Assembly: GCA_029379385.1 (NCBI GenBank)
Contig: CM055615.1
Coordinates: 744,001-808,000 of the forward strand
Source of the DNA: Quillaja saponaria
Lineage: Eukaryota; Streptophyta; Magnoliopsida; Fabales; Quillajaceae
Reading direction: 5' to 3'
DNA: 64,000 bases
This document shows, piece by piece, positions 10,490 through 23,501 of this stretch; position 1 is the first letter of the stretch, and every line of letters begins with the position of its first letter. A program made the translations under genes and the position numbers. The notes beneath the pieces are model-generated. The model saw only the letters and a list, made by a program, of their open reading frames with translations, did not search any database and was not told the origin of the DNA.

Positions 10490-13400
10490 TTTTTATCCTG
10501 CTATTAAAGCAAACAAGAAAGATGAAATCAATCTGAACTTCTACTTTCTTCAACCAACTTAATTTCGGGATGGTTATTAAAAGTAATCTTTTAAAAATTA
10601 ATTTATATTTTTTTCATGTTGCGGATAGAAAATAAGTTAAAACCATTAAAGAATAAGGAGAAAAAAAAAAAGAGGTTATGTGTAGGTGATAAAGTGAGTA
10701 GTTATAATTTAGATTTATTTACTGTATTTGTTTATGAAAATTATATTGTTTTTTTTTTTCGGTCCTTAAGAAATTATTTTTTTCTAATAAGGTTATCTAG
10801 GATTTTATTTTTGTCCTCTATGGTTTAATTTAGGCTTATTTATTGTTTAAGTTTTAGTCCCTGAAAATTACAATATTTTCTATTTTCATTATTGAAGAAT
10901 TATTTTTTAACCACGATCTGTAGGATTCAAAAAAAAAATTTATTTGATCCTCCAAAATTTAATTGTAATTTAATTGTTTTACAATAAAATTTTTAATCAA
11001 CTCAAAACTATTAAATTTAGATAGAACACAATATAATTAGTTAGTATGGTTAGGAATGCCTAACAAGAGTTTTATGATTTATGGAAAAACTTTAGTCTTT
11101 AGAAAAAAATTCAAGTGTAACAATTTAAAATTGAAAAAAAAAAATTAATTTTTATAATGATTGAGTTAATATTCATGTGATATTTCTTTTTATACAATAT
11201 TATTTATGTATTCATCATCTCTTGAAAAATATGTTAGCTAATTTTGTTATATTCTATCACAATTTAATAATTTTGACTTCATTAAGAACCTAATTAAAAA
11301 AACCAAATTATAAAGGAATAAAATTAAATTTAGGAGAACTTGATTAAAAAAATAATTTATCAATGATCCAAAAGAAAAATATGTAATTCTGAGAAACCAA
11401 AAAAAAAAAAAAAAAATCATAATAAAGAAGCCTCTTTTTTAAATTAATTATTCTTTTTTTAGTTAGTTTAAATTAACATAGATTTTTTTAATGAAATAAA
11501 TGTTATATAATAAGAGGATGATAAGAAGTTTATCCTTTTTGTGTTTGCAACTGAAATTCATTAAAGAATTATATTTATTCCGTTCCAAATTGAAATCTAT
11601 AATTTTTACCCCCGGGGGCAATTTTCTAGTAGATGAAGGATGAACCCAAAGCTAATTCATACTTTCATATTGTGTAAGATATATGTTTCCAACCCTAAAG
11701 CACAAAACCAAGAGTTTTTTTACTTCATGCTTTTGCCCATGAAAAAACAAAAAGGAAATCAAGAGAAAATCTAGAGAATCTGGTGAGGAAACTACATTCA
11801 TTGGAACATGGAAAGTGTTAGCCATTTTATTTTAATTCAAGGATAATTTAGTCTTTTTACTTTTGTGATTTGTTAAGAGTAGTTACTGAGCATTGCCACC
11901 TGGTGATTCTGGCAGGGTCTGTTATGCCAACTCAGCCTTGTGTGATTCCCGTAGGAAAGCTATTAACTTGCAACGGTCACATTTTCATGCTTTGTACAAT
12001 TTACTGAATGAGAATCCTCTCTTCTCCTCTATCTGATTCTTCTTCTTCCCTCTAATTTCTGTCTTTTCAACTCAAATATCCATTTGATCCAGATTTCCTA
12101 TCAGAAAGTTATTGATTTATAATAGCTAGTGGGACAAGGCAAGAGTTATCTAAATTCATGTGTATAACTTTTTGAGTCACTACAAAAGTATTTATTATAG
12201 TAGAGGCAACCAAATCCGTCTCTAAAACTGGAAAATCTGTCTCTGAAAGTTATATATATGTCTCTGATAGCATAGTCAAGCGCTCATGAAGAGAAGAATC
12301 AAATCACAACTAGTGTTTCTTGCTTTGTATACTTCATAATTAGAAAAAAAAAAACAGTCACTATGCATGTCAATTTCTTTGTGTTGTTGTCCCTACATTA
12401 AAGGTAATATAATTATTCGTTTAATCTCAGTGTCTAATCATAATCAGTAACCATATCTTAATTTCCAAGGGAGAGAAAGGATTAGTAAAACTTCATGACA
12501 TACACCTTGCGCAACCATGACAGTATGATGGTGCCAACTGAATAGGATCATAGGAAATATACTGTCCTAGTCATTAATATTGCACTATGATAGTCACTTG
12601 CAGTTGCATGTTGGCTACTAGACTGACTGTGAAGTAATAAAAAGGCACACCATGTTGATTTGATAATGTAGGACTCACAAAATGTTTTCTTTTTTAATTA
12701 ATCCCACTATGATTAAGATAACAGTAGTTTATATTTAATATTTGGCTCCACCTCCACTATTAGGCATTATGCTTGGAAGTGATATGTCCATTACAGAATT
12801 TGTGTGTAATGCCACCTTTACCTACTTCCCTTGTTGTCTCCTCCTTTCTTCAAAACCACCTCTTAAACCACTAATTTGATGCAAAATCCTATTCACTTCT
12901 TTAATTAACAAATGTTTTTTAGAACGTGATGTCAAGTATAGCTTACAAAATTGACATGTCTGAGATAATATAATTCTAAATCCTAAAAGGCATAAGAAAA
13001 TGTATCTTTCTTTTTGTAGATTTGCATTCTGTAACCTTATATTTAATTTGATTGAAATTGTCTGCTACTACTCACATCCTTATCAATGTCTTAGTGGAGT
13101 GGATTTCCAGGTCAATGGGCTGCATCCAGCAATAACAACCAGCCATAAAAAAAATTTGTATATGGTTGAACCAAAAATAATAATCATATGGTTAATGAAC
13201 GATGCCAATCTTCTTCATAATTAATATAAAGTTTTCCACAACATTACAGTGATGATATGCTGCATTCACTTTCCCTGGCTGGTTGCCATTATTACTAAAA
13301 TAGCCAAATTCCATACTTGGATTTTCTCTCTGAAGGACCCATGAAATTTAATTTTCATGCTTTAGTTATATTTATTTTCACACATTGCATGTCTGCTAAG

Positions 13401-15280
13401 ACTACGATTTGGAAGAAACATATCCCATCACCATGGTCCTTTCTTCAGGGGAAAAGAACAGATTAATAAATTGAAATTTACTTTTGTGTCTAACAGTACA
13501 AACTCATTCAGGTTAAGTGGTGTTTAATCAGGCAGATGTTTGGGGGCCTAGAAACCAGAAAGGACATAAAATTCTCTTTGGCTTGGAAGAAGTGAAATTT
13601 TCTTATTTAAAAAAAGAGGAAAAAAGAAAAGAAAAGGACTATGTTTTTTATATTTTCCTGTATGTTGAAAGCATCTGAAGCATCAGTGACCTCCACAATG
13701 GGGAAGTGGACTTGGACAGAGACATGGGAGCCAACTGAGGGGAAGTGGGTTTAGTAAAAATCAAAATCACTACAATCATGAAGCCTTTGAATTGTACACA
13801 TCATCCTTCTTAAGGGAAAAAAATGATATGGGGTAAGAAAAAGTTGTAGGAGCCACACAACCTCACCCACCTCCTTGCTTATGCTGTATGTATGTATCTC
13901 ACTGTTTTGTATGGAAGTGTTTATCATCCAATCCAGACAAAGGGAATTTGGAGAATTATTGAAACAAAGGCAAGTTTTAGAGTAAAGCATTCATCTTCCA
14001 GCATATTTTAGATTGTTGTCAAACCCTGTATTTAGGAGAACAATACTCATTTCAAATACTATGCAGAAAAGCAATATTTGCAGTACACTCTTAACAAACA
14101 TAAGAGTTTTAGTTTAGTAAATGAATTTGGTTCCAATTCTATCATATTGATAATGTTTCATATGGAAGGTTTTGACCCGTCTATTTCTCTGTTTTTTTTT
14201 TTTTTTTTTTTACCCTTTTGTCCATTTCTTTTCTTCTTCTCACTTAACTGTAATTTTCTCAGAAATATATGTCTCAGAAGTTGGGACAGCAACATCACTG
14301 ATTATGACACACAATATGCATGTTCTGTGGCAAGCAGCCATCTAGATATATGGACATGAGCAAAACCAGTGTTCCAAAGAAAGGTGCAGCTTAGCAGTAG
14401 TGCAACCTGTCAAATTCTCAATGGTCAAGCACACCTTAAATCTCATCAGCTTAGCAGCAGTAGTTTATTTTTATTTTTTTTCAAGTTACTAATCCTCCTC
14501 TTTTACTTTTTCTCACATAAATCTCAGGAAACGGGATCTTGTAGTTAGATAAGGGGCAAGTTGCCTGTGACTTTCGCACATAAATCTTGCCAATGTTATC
14601 TGTCTTGCAAAGCAGGCATGCTGCCCTTTAGCCAATTGCACTGAGATGGCCTAACAAATTTGGCAGTAATGGTTATTAAAGAAGCCACTATTTAAACCTC
14701 AGAACAATACCTACTTTTTGTATCAAAGTGATGCTACTAAAATGTCACATACAGCCGAAAATGAATTGACTAGGATCCTTGAAATCTAAGGATGAAAATG
14801 ACAAGAGTAAATAAATAAATAAAAGGAAATCTGTATTTTATTTTATTTTATTTTTAAATTAATTTTACGGTCAGAAACCTTCCAAGTTGAAGAAAAAGCA
14901 TGATTCTACTGCACGATCAAGGTGCTATGCAGACATTATTTACTTTTCTTTCCTCTTTGTTAACTTATAAGTGAATTACTAATAAATGGTATCAGGATCG
15001 CCCTATAACAGCTATTTCAACCTTGTTATGTCCCGTTTTATCTAGAATAACTATTTTTTGGTCTAGGATAGAGGGAGAATGCCCCATGGCTAGGAAAGCA
15101 GGTTGGGAGAGGGTAGATCATTATGCAAGTCAAGAGTGCCTTTTGACATAACTCAAAATCAAGAACAAGCTAGAATCCCCGTTTTCCTTGAGGGTGGAAT
15201 GCAACTAGCATTAAAAAATGCAAACATTCTCAATGTGGTATCAAGTAATGTGTATTTAAGTTCTGTTTAGGTATTATCAG
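10490..15280. other. Gene-free AT-rich intergenic DNA
   Basis: No convincing reading frame is present. The left part (about 10570-11600) is very AT-rich with phrases typical of decayed dispersed repeats (for example CTGAAAATTACAATATTTTC). A lone 10-bp GC palindrome, CCCCCGGGGG, stands out near 11611. The remainder has no recognised gene, tRNA or rRNA. Confidence 0.55.
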
Positions 15281-15285
15281 CACTG

Positions 15286-15292
15286 TATAAAT
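15286..15292 (+). promoter_or_regulatory. Possible TATA box for MIR164
   Basis: TATAAAT lies about 330 bp upstream of the MIR164 hairpin. Plant primary miRNA transcripts usually start a few hundred bases before the hairpin, so the position fits, but AT-rich DNA gives many chance matches. Confidence 0.3.
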
Positions 15293-15611
15293 TTGGATGT
15301 CTTCCCCTTACAGGGTATATGTGTAATTCAGTTTGCAAAGTGATGGAGCTGTGGTCCTGTTACTGGTTAAGACTTGTGACAACCTCTTTGGGTTGCAAAC
15401 TCTAAAGGGTCCCACACCCAACTAAGTCTTTCACTTCTTGATCCCAATTCCCACCTTTAAACAATCTCATTTGCCTCATTTGTTATAAATGAGTAGGCTA
15501 GCAGCACAAAAGTTGCAGATGAGTGTCCCAAAATCACTATTTTAAAGACCTCCTTTTCTTCACTTTCTCTCCAGCTTCTTGTGAAAAGAGCTCTAACTTG
15601 GGAGATGAGAA

Positions 15612-15802
15612 GGTGTGTGTTGAGCAAGATGGAGAAGCAGGGCACGTGCATTACTAACTCGTGCATACTCTAGCATACACAGTCATACAGATCTTTCTTT
15701 TTTCTCCCATTAGTAGTCAAGTAAGTCTCACCAACCAGAGGCTCAACTAGCTGCACTGTGTTAGTTCTTCATGTGCCCGTCTTCCCCATCATGAACACAG
15801 AA
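15612..15802 (+). ncRNA. MIR164: MIR164 microRNA precursor hairpin
   Basis: The 21 bases at 15630-15650 start TGGAGAAGCAGGGCACG and match the mature miR164 of Arabidopsis as I recall it. The opposite arm at 15770-15790 (CATGTGCCCGTCTTCCCCAT...) is the expected star strand. From 15629 the arms pair G-C, A-T, T-A, G-C, G-C, one A-C mismatch, five pairs, two mismatches, then nine pairs including one G-T wobble. Flanking GTGTT/AACAC and TAAC/GTTA extend the stem, leaving a loop of roughly 110 bases. miR164 cleaves mRNAs of NAC transcription factors of the CUC1/CUC2/NAC1 group, controlling organ boundaries, lateral roots and ageing. The locus is transcribed rightwards. Confidence 0.96.
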
Positions 15803-18800
15803 CCTTATAACATTTGGAAGTACCAAAAAGAAAAGCTTTTCATTGATGATTGCAGAAAGTAAGCAGACATCCAAATTTATGATGCTAGCTCAACATTGCA
15901 GGTGAGTATATATATATAATTGTTAGCATCATGACTCATGATCATTATATATAGATACTAACCATTCCTTTTGCATATCAAACACTTTTTGTTATTGAAA
16001 ATCATTTGAATTCGGTATACTTTCGTAGTGAAGGAAGTAAATGATTCGAATAAACAATGAAATTTTAAGGATAAAGATGTCGACAAAGGTGATTATGCAG
16101 CGAGCAAGTGGTTTGGATGGTCAGTGTGAGTTTTCAACAGTATTTCATGTGGTGGATAAACATTGACTAAATTATTTGAATTGTGTCATAATCGTAGAAT
16201 GTGAAGTTTTATAAGAGTAATCATAAACTCTTTTAAGTTTATTCAACGAAGTAATGATGAAGGAAGTAAAATTAACTATCCTAACCGCAAAATCTTTTTT
16301 CCTCTTCCTCCCTCTCTTGAATAGTACACTCATTCAAGCTGTATATTTTGATGAAGTAAAGTCCAAATGGTGCATAAATGTTATGCTCTCTCTTCAGCTC
16401 TCATTGAGCAGCTGATGCAAACTCCTCCTCTGAGTTCATTCGTCTTACAAATATCACAAATTGGAGTACCTTTTTTCAATGAAATAAATGGGATACTGAA
16501 GTATGAATGAAATGGTCATTAACCAGCAAGAATGATTTTCAGATTTTCATCCTCTTTACCAAGTGACATTCAAATTCATGGATTACTGGTCATATTAGCT
16601 AAGAATATGTGGTAAATCATATGGGTAAAAATGCAACCATTCAACTAGGAAAAAACTGAGGTTGAGAAATAAAATTGATTTCACCCTACACAGGTTATTC
16701 ATTGTGGATCCCATGATATGACTTAAAAACTTTTCTATCTAGTATTATATCAGCATCTGATAGACTGAAACTGATATGCTGTTTGAGATAGCAATAAGCA
16801 GAAGAAAAAGGATACAGCAAAAGCTTGAACAGGCAGAAAATAAATTGATTAGTTGGGATTAAGTACTTATATTTATCTTTATATGATTTTATCTTATGGA
16901 TGTACCGTTATTCCTGTTTAATGCTTCTGTTGCTGATCATATGATGTAAGAGCAGCTAAAGGAATATCAACACACTGTTTCCTGAGAGCCACTGGTAGCT
17001 ATAAGCAAATTAGGTACCAACATTCAGGAGACAAATAATACTGATCAGTCATATACCTCCTGACCTCCATATCATATGCTCAAGCTTGTAGTGAGTCAAT
17101 ACATTTTAATTATTTGTATATTCTAATACTTCTGTGCGCTTGATTCTTCCCCTATTAGTTAGGGGACTCACGTGAATTTTATGATTTTCGGGATCCCATG
17201 CTTTGATAACTATATCCACTACAAGCTCTAGCTTTTACAGAGGAAGCACATTTACTCTTTTGTTAGAATGTTTTTTGGTTGAGCTGAGTGGTTCTTTGAC
17301 TATGCATGTCAAAGCCTCTAAGATTAAGTGGTCAGGATTTTGATCTTTGTTGCCACTCATTTCTAGTATGCCCATGTCTGGACATGTAATGAGATTAAAA
17401 CTTATTTATGAGGTCTTAGAGAGCAGCTTGCTTTAGTGGTGATATATGGAATTCTGCTTTTTGTGTTGTACATATTGCAAATAAAGAAATGGGGTTATAG
17501 ACAGCTCATTGGCTGATAAGATTAGACTTTACCTTTTCAATTTGTCTGCTGAAATTAGTATATGATGATGAGGCTGTTACTTTCTGATAGGATCCATTTC
17601 TTCCTCCTTCCCTACTACAGATCTCGCTTGATTTTGTGTATTTTTAATGATAAGTGACTTGCTTGCTTGTGTTGAAAAACATCAATCAATTTTTTCTTCT
17701 TTCTCTTTTACAGGATCTAAAGAAACAGGCTCTCTTATTGCATTGCCTCACCATAAACAGTAATTTCTTGCTATAAGTACATATTCATCATCACATTAAT
17801 TAGTGATTTTTGGGTATTGAAACTACATCAATAACTCAATGCAGAAAATGTGCACCGACAAAGTCTACTTTAAAAAAAGTTCAAAACTAATAATTATTTT
17901 GTTCTAATTTCCCTGGAAATATTGTAAATAATTATTCTATTATCTAGAAAAGTTCTTCACAGTTTAAAAATATGAACAAATCTTTATTACCATCCCATGA
18001 TTCGAAATATAGGTTATAGATAAAATTTAAGGTAAATTACTTTATACCTGCTTATGATTTGTACTAATTTCATTTTATCCATATGGTTCAAGAATCCCAC
18101 TGCACCCACTTGTAGTTTATGCCTTTTAACTTATAATTCTGTATAAGCAATGTTATTTAGGCCATTCTTCATCTATCAAAATGCTTCCAATATTAAGAAA
18201 TAATCAAATAATTGAGATTGAAACTGAACCATAATCACTTTTAATTATTGGGAGTAGCACTGAAGTGAATTTAGTCACAGCTCATACAAGTACACAAGTG
18301 GCTTTCACAATCTAGTAACCCTTTTAGGACCACTTCTATTTACAGCTCCTAGAAATGGCCATAGTTTTATTACTTTTGTACAATTTAATTCATTTTCATA
18401 AATTTATGGAGGCTGAATGGGCGATGGAGACTTGGCATGTGGTCCATAAAACTGTAGTACCTATGTTTATTGCTGTTGCTGATGGTAGGTTTGCCCAAGG
18501 CAGCTAGGGAAAAAAACAAAAACAAACTGACCCCACAGATATCCAATTTGAAAAGCCCCAGCAAAAATCAGTGCTTCAGTTATAGACTTAAGCCCCCTAA
18601 TACAAGCAGTTAACCTCACTATTAGAAATTACTAGCAGATATTGAGTGCAAAAAACAATAAAAAGTCAGAAGAGGGTGTACCACAGAAAAGAAAATCAAG
18701 TTCTGGTTCACCATTGTAAAGAATGCATGCCATTTATCAATATGACATGCTTGTGAACAGCATACAATGTGAATCCAGTGTGTGAACCATCGCAGTTGCA

Positions 18801-21167
18801 CTGTGTGAGGTGGGGCATAGATTAATTAAAGCACCCGGTCATGGAGTCATAGCAAAAGCTGCATACAACCATCCATCTCCTAAGTGGCAGAAAAATGCCA
18901 AATCTCCTGGGGAAACCAAGAATCCAGAAACAGTAACAATTTCATGAATATGGAAAGAACCTTGCTCCGTCCTGGTCAATTCAGATGACAAAGCCTACCA
19001 AAAATGTACCACGGTAGGACAATCAGGAATTCAGGGACATGTCAATAGGTCATACCTAATCATTTAGCATGTCAAAGTAAAATCTTCAGAACTCAAATAA
19101 GATGGACAATAACAGAAATGAGTTACAGAGAGCTCTTCCAAGGTAGAAAAAAGAAAGAAAAAGAAAAAAGAACATGGTGAATAGGTAGGCAATTGACAAA
19201 AAACAGACAATGAATACAGGGACGGGAAATAGTGTTACATTTACAAACTCAGATGGACAACATTCTCATTGTAAAAACATTGTCAACACATACTTCTTAT
19301 ACTATCAGTTTAAGTTTAATTGTTACAATGTGTATTGTATAGTGTTGGTTCATCTGTCTGTACATCGAGTTTCAAAGTAAAGCATTTCCCATGAGAGAAT
19401 AGTCAAGTTCTACTGGCTGTATTAATTTAAATTTATTCTCTTTGCACATAAGAATAATCAAAGGTCGCAGCAGCATTTCACTCTGGACTCAACAATCTAC
19501 ATGCCTGTTGCCTCTCATTACATTATCTCAAGTAAGTGGCAGAATAACCCCATGACTCAAGCACGGAATTTCCAACATGACTCAACACTATACATTAAAA
19601 GAAATGTTGATATGGTTTCTTCCAAATTTGGTTCTTCCCTTTTGTTTGTGCCATGTCATATCCATCTCACTACACCCGAGGAAGCTTGACAATGATCAAT
19701 AAGTGTTGGAATTCCAGAATAAACCTTTCAGCTTAGGGGGCCATTCACCTCATATCAAAGTAGCAAACGGCTTCCTCATCATCAAAAACTGAGAAATGAG
19801 AAAACCAAGGCAGTCAGATTGTAATGCACAGAATATTTGGAATAATCTATTATACAAAGTGCACATAATATCTTTAGCATATCAAATTCATGGAAATCCT
19901 TTCCAGGGGAATATAGCATCCACGGTATAAATAAAAAGAACCACATAGTGGTATCCGAATGAAAGACCAAACTTGTTATCAATTCATAACATCATCAACT
20001 TTCAGCCCTCAACTTGATAATGAAATTCTTTTCTTGTAAAAAGTTAAATCAAGACGTAATTTGCAGGAAGTATGAAGCACCAAACAGATTCAAGAAAAAT
20101 GGTTTGTTCATGCAGTTGTATTTGTTTTAATCCATCATGTACAAAAGATATTTTGAAGTTTTAACTTTTAACCCTTAGGATATCTCAGTGACACAGACAA
20201 TTGCCACAACAGCATGTAGAATCATATTGAAACATCTTCAAACAGTTACACTGAAAGAGAAACAAGAGGGAAAGAAATGGGTAGTAAAACTATTTAATAA
20301 ATCTATCTCCAGTAAACAGATTATCAGCCCCTAAATCTTGAAAGTTTGCGCAAACTAATCCTAAACACAACCTAAGTTCTTATCTAAGATTTGTGTCACC
20401 CCCACCACTGCAGCCCCTCCACCCAAAACAACAAGAAGCCTTAATCCCAAATCATTTGGGGTTGGCTACATGAATCCTCACAAAACTAGAATGGTATTCG
20501 CCACAAGAATTCTTTTCCTCCATTTCTTTATGGATATAAAAAACGAATAAAAAAGAAGAAGAAGGAATGCACAAGAACGCAAAACAGAATTGGTCAACAC
20601 CTGCAATTATGTAAGACCAAACTCATGGATTGTTATCTCATTAATCATGACTCCAGATTTTCCAAGTAACATGTAGGTAAATTATAGAATGAAAAAGCAA
20701 GTTATTTCTTATAATGATTCTAGTTTGACAGCCCCACCCAATAATAGATGTGTTAGCTTAACTCATGACAACAATAGATAACCAATATAAACAGGAAGGA
20801 AAACAGAGTTATAAATACCTAGTAATTTCAAACTTCCTTGCATGACGAAGTGCAAGTGCTTGATGTGATCTTGACAACAAAAACAATGAAGCCTAGTTAA
20901 AAAAAATATGCTTCACCTTGGCCATATATGTCAATCCATAATAAAACTGACTGGAACCTTCCACATGAATTTCCAATACACAGAGATATTGATTTCCTTT
21001 TGGTTGCAGAAAGAGTTGCCCTGGTCATTATTACTCATGTTATAGACACTATAATGGCAACTTGTGATACTGCCTTTAACGTGCTGGTTGAAAATAAAAT
21101 TATATGTCACTCCAATGTGTCAACGCTGCTCATGCAACAGCTATTGAGCCACATATTCAGATCCAGA
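15803..21167. other. Gene-free intergenic DNA between MIR164 and the PPR gene
   Basis: No protein-coding frame with family resemblance, tRNA or rRNA was found. The first few hundred bases are probably the rest of the primary miR164 transcript. Near 20430-20475 a near-palindromic phrase (CCCAAATCATTTGGGGTTGG) in the context 'CAACAAGAAGCCTTAATCCC' matches a dispersed repeat common in plant genomes. The rest is unremarkable. Confidence 0.5.
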
Positions 21168-22608
21168 TTAAAGGAGCGGAGCTGCACAAGCTGTAGCTCC
21201 TGGAGAAGAATACTTTGCAACCATTTTCTTCTTCAGTTCGTGTGCTTTATCAACCAAGCCTTTCTGACATATTCCAGATATTATATTGTCAAATGTTGAA
21301 GATTGAGGATAGAAACATTTATCCAACATTTCCTCTAACAGGGCACAAGCTTCAATAAACTCTGCTTTACCAACCAAACCATCCAGCATGATCCTATAAG
21401 TATGCAAGTTGAGCTCAACACCTCTCATTCTCATCTTCCTCACAAGGTCCCTAGCTTTATTCACCTCCCCAGATTTACATAATGCACCCAATAAAGTATT
21501 ACAAGTAACTACATTTGGCTTGCAATCTAACTCTTCCATGTAGGTAACCATCTCAACCGCTGCTTCCATTTTATTCTGCTTACACAAACCATTTATGCAC
21601 ACATTGTAAGTGTAAACATCTGGGACCAAACCCAACACAAGCAATTCATCAAACAACTCATCAGCCTTTCTGTAATTTCCTTCTGCAATAATCCCACTTA
21701 AAACCATAGTATAGCAAACAATGTCAGGCTTTATTTGATCCAATTTCATCTGATTCAGAATATTAAAAGCATCCATTCCCTTCCCTGCCTTCACCAAAAA
21801 CTTAATCATATTGGAATAATCTATAATACCCAGACAAAATCCTAACTTTCTCATTTCTTCCCAAATACTTATGGCCTCAACACTAGTCAATTTGCTCTGT
21901 TCACATAGTGATGACATTATCAAAGAGCAGGTCTTGCCATCAAGACTATAGCCATCATCTATCATATATTTTTGTATCTGAATGGCAGAATCAATTCTCT
22001 TAATTCTACATAAAGCTTTGATCAATATCCGGAAAGTTGATTCTTCCATACGAATATTCATATGCAGGCTCTTCAGTAAAACTTGGGGAGCCATTTTAAG
22101 ACATTCTCTTTTCATGCAAAGCACTGAAATCAAAGAATTGAGTGAACAAACAGATGGAACGCACCTGAACTTGGGGATTCTATAAAACAAATTAACAGCC
22201 TCTTGAATTTTATCGGCATTACCATAACTTCTAATAAGATAGGTAAAAACGTATTCGGGTGTTTCGAATTTCTCGACCCTTTGGAGGTGATCTAGAACTG
22301 AAGGAATGTGGTGCAATTGAGAGGTACTTAATCAAGGTTTTGAGGACAAAGTAATAGGCATTAGGAATTGGGTCACATTCATAGGTGTTGAAGGAATTTA
22401 TGAGAGTGGAAAGAAGAAAAGGTCTGTCAAGGTTATCTTTTGGGATTTCTTGTGAAGTAACCATTGTTCTAGCTGCTTGTCTGAGGGTTTCCATGGCTTG
22501 TTGTTGACTGAAGGTTTGGTGCCATTTGGTCTTGTAAGGTGAGTGTGGCCACTTTCTATACTTTCTGAGATATCTGTTAGCTCTCTTCAGTAAATTTTGT
22601 CTGACCAT
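21168..22608 (-). CDS. P-class pentatricopeptide repeat protein, with a one-base frameshift
   Basis: A single-exon PPR gene read right to left. The start at 22608 (MVRQNLLKRANRYLRKYRKW) gives a basic, organelle-type leader; HSPYKTKWHQTF just after is typical of a conserved PPR subfamily that I associate with Arabidopsis At2g38420. At 22326 one extra T on the coding strand breaks the frame: codons before it read KTLIK and codons after it read TSQLHHIPSVLDHL. The second part runs to a stop at 21168. Without the extra base the protein would be about 479 aa with roughly ten 35-residue repeats, for example PDVYTYNVCINGLCKQNKME and PNVVTCNTLLGALCKSGEVN. P-class PPR proteins bind organellar RNA. The repeats show no other damage, so this is either a sequencing error or a very young null allele. 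Confidence 0.85.
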
Positions 22609-23136
22609 TTTGTGATGATGATTGAGAAACCAATTCAGAAAAAGGTGTAAATTTGGGAATAGATGATCAAGTAAAAACAAAAAACTTAAGTCTTCATATT
22701 AGAAATGGCTTTGAGTTTCATAAAATCTATGCCCCCAAAATAAAAACCAAGTCTCTTACCTTGTTCTGAGTCGTCTACCTTTGACAATAGACAGATGGGT
22801 GAGTGAACTTTGATTTTGAGTGTGTGTACTGCCGGAGGACAAAAAGAACAGAGGAAGAATTAATTCGTAAGGAGAAGGGAACGGCAAGCCATGGAAACCC
22901 TCACACAACTAGCTTCTTAAACAGGTCTAGCTAAATATCTTTTAATTCTACTTGTATGAGGGACCAAAATCTACATGCCTTGGGCCCCTAAAGGCCCAAT
23001 ATCCACCTTTGGGCAAGGCTTGCTTCTTTGGGCCAATATCAACCTTTGGGCCAACTCCCTCTTTCTGTAGTAGCATTTCCAATGCCTAAGAAACACCGGA
23101 AAAGTCAGAGTCCTTATCTGAATGCCTTAACCCCAA

Positions 23137-23204
23137 ATTCAGAGTAGACTCATTCATAAATATGCAGCTATTCAGAATTGACTCATTCATAAATCTGCAG
23201 CTAT
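23137..23204. repeat. Tandem 33-bp repeat in the PPR-LOR intergenic promoter
   Basis: Two copies, 23137-23171 and 23170-23204, share GACTCATTCATAAAT followed by TGCAGCTAT. The second copy contains TTGACTCAT, which overlaps a WRKY core (TTGAC) and a GCN4/bZIP-like TGACTCA. The repeat lies between the divergent PPR and first LOR genes, about 300 bp before the LOR start codon. Confidence 0.75.
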
Positions 23205-23282
23205 AGAATACCAAACAATATTCTATGTATTGACTAGAACTTCCATTAAGTTGTAGGAGGGACAAATAGTTGAACTACTAGC

Positions 23283-23289
23283 TATAAAA
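23283..23289 (+). promoter_or_regulatory. Probable TATA box of LOR copy 1
   Basis: TATAAAA within GCTATAAAACC is GC-flanked, unlike the surrounding AT tracts, and lies about 210 bp before the ATG, leaving room for a leader. Confidence 0.5.
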
Positions 23290-23501
23290 CCAGTCAATAC
23301 TTCCAACTTGTTGGCTCATACATATTCTCCAGCTAGTTCCATACACGGCTTGCTTCTTGACCAGGCTTCTTAATTTTACTTTTCTATGATAAGCCAAAAA
23401 ACTACACGTAATTGCAATACTTGGCCTAGCTAGCGAACTTAGCTGATTATACACAAATCAAAACAAGGTAGAGTTTCACAGTTTCCTCCATAAACTCGGT
23501 C

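Noticed and set aside
15457..15666. 69-residue minus-strand frame over the MIR164 hairpin
   Set aside because: It overlaps the 5' arm of the miRNA by chance and resembles no protein.
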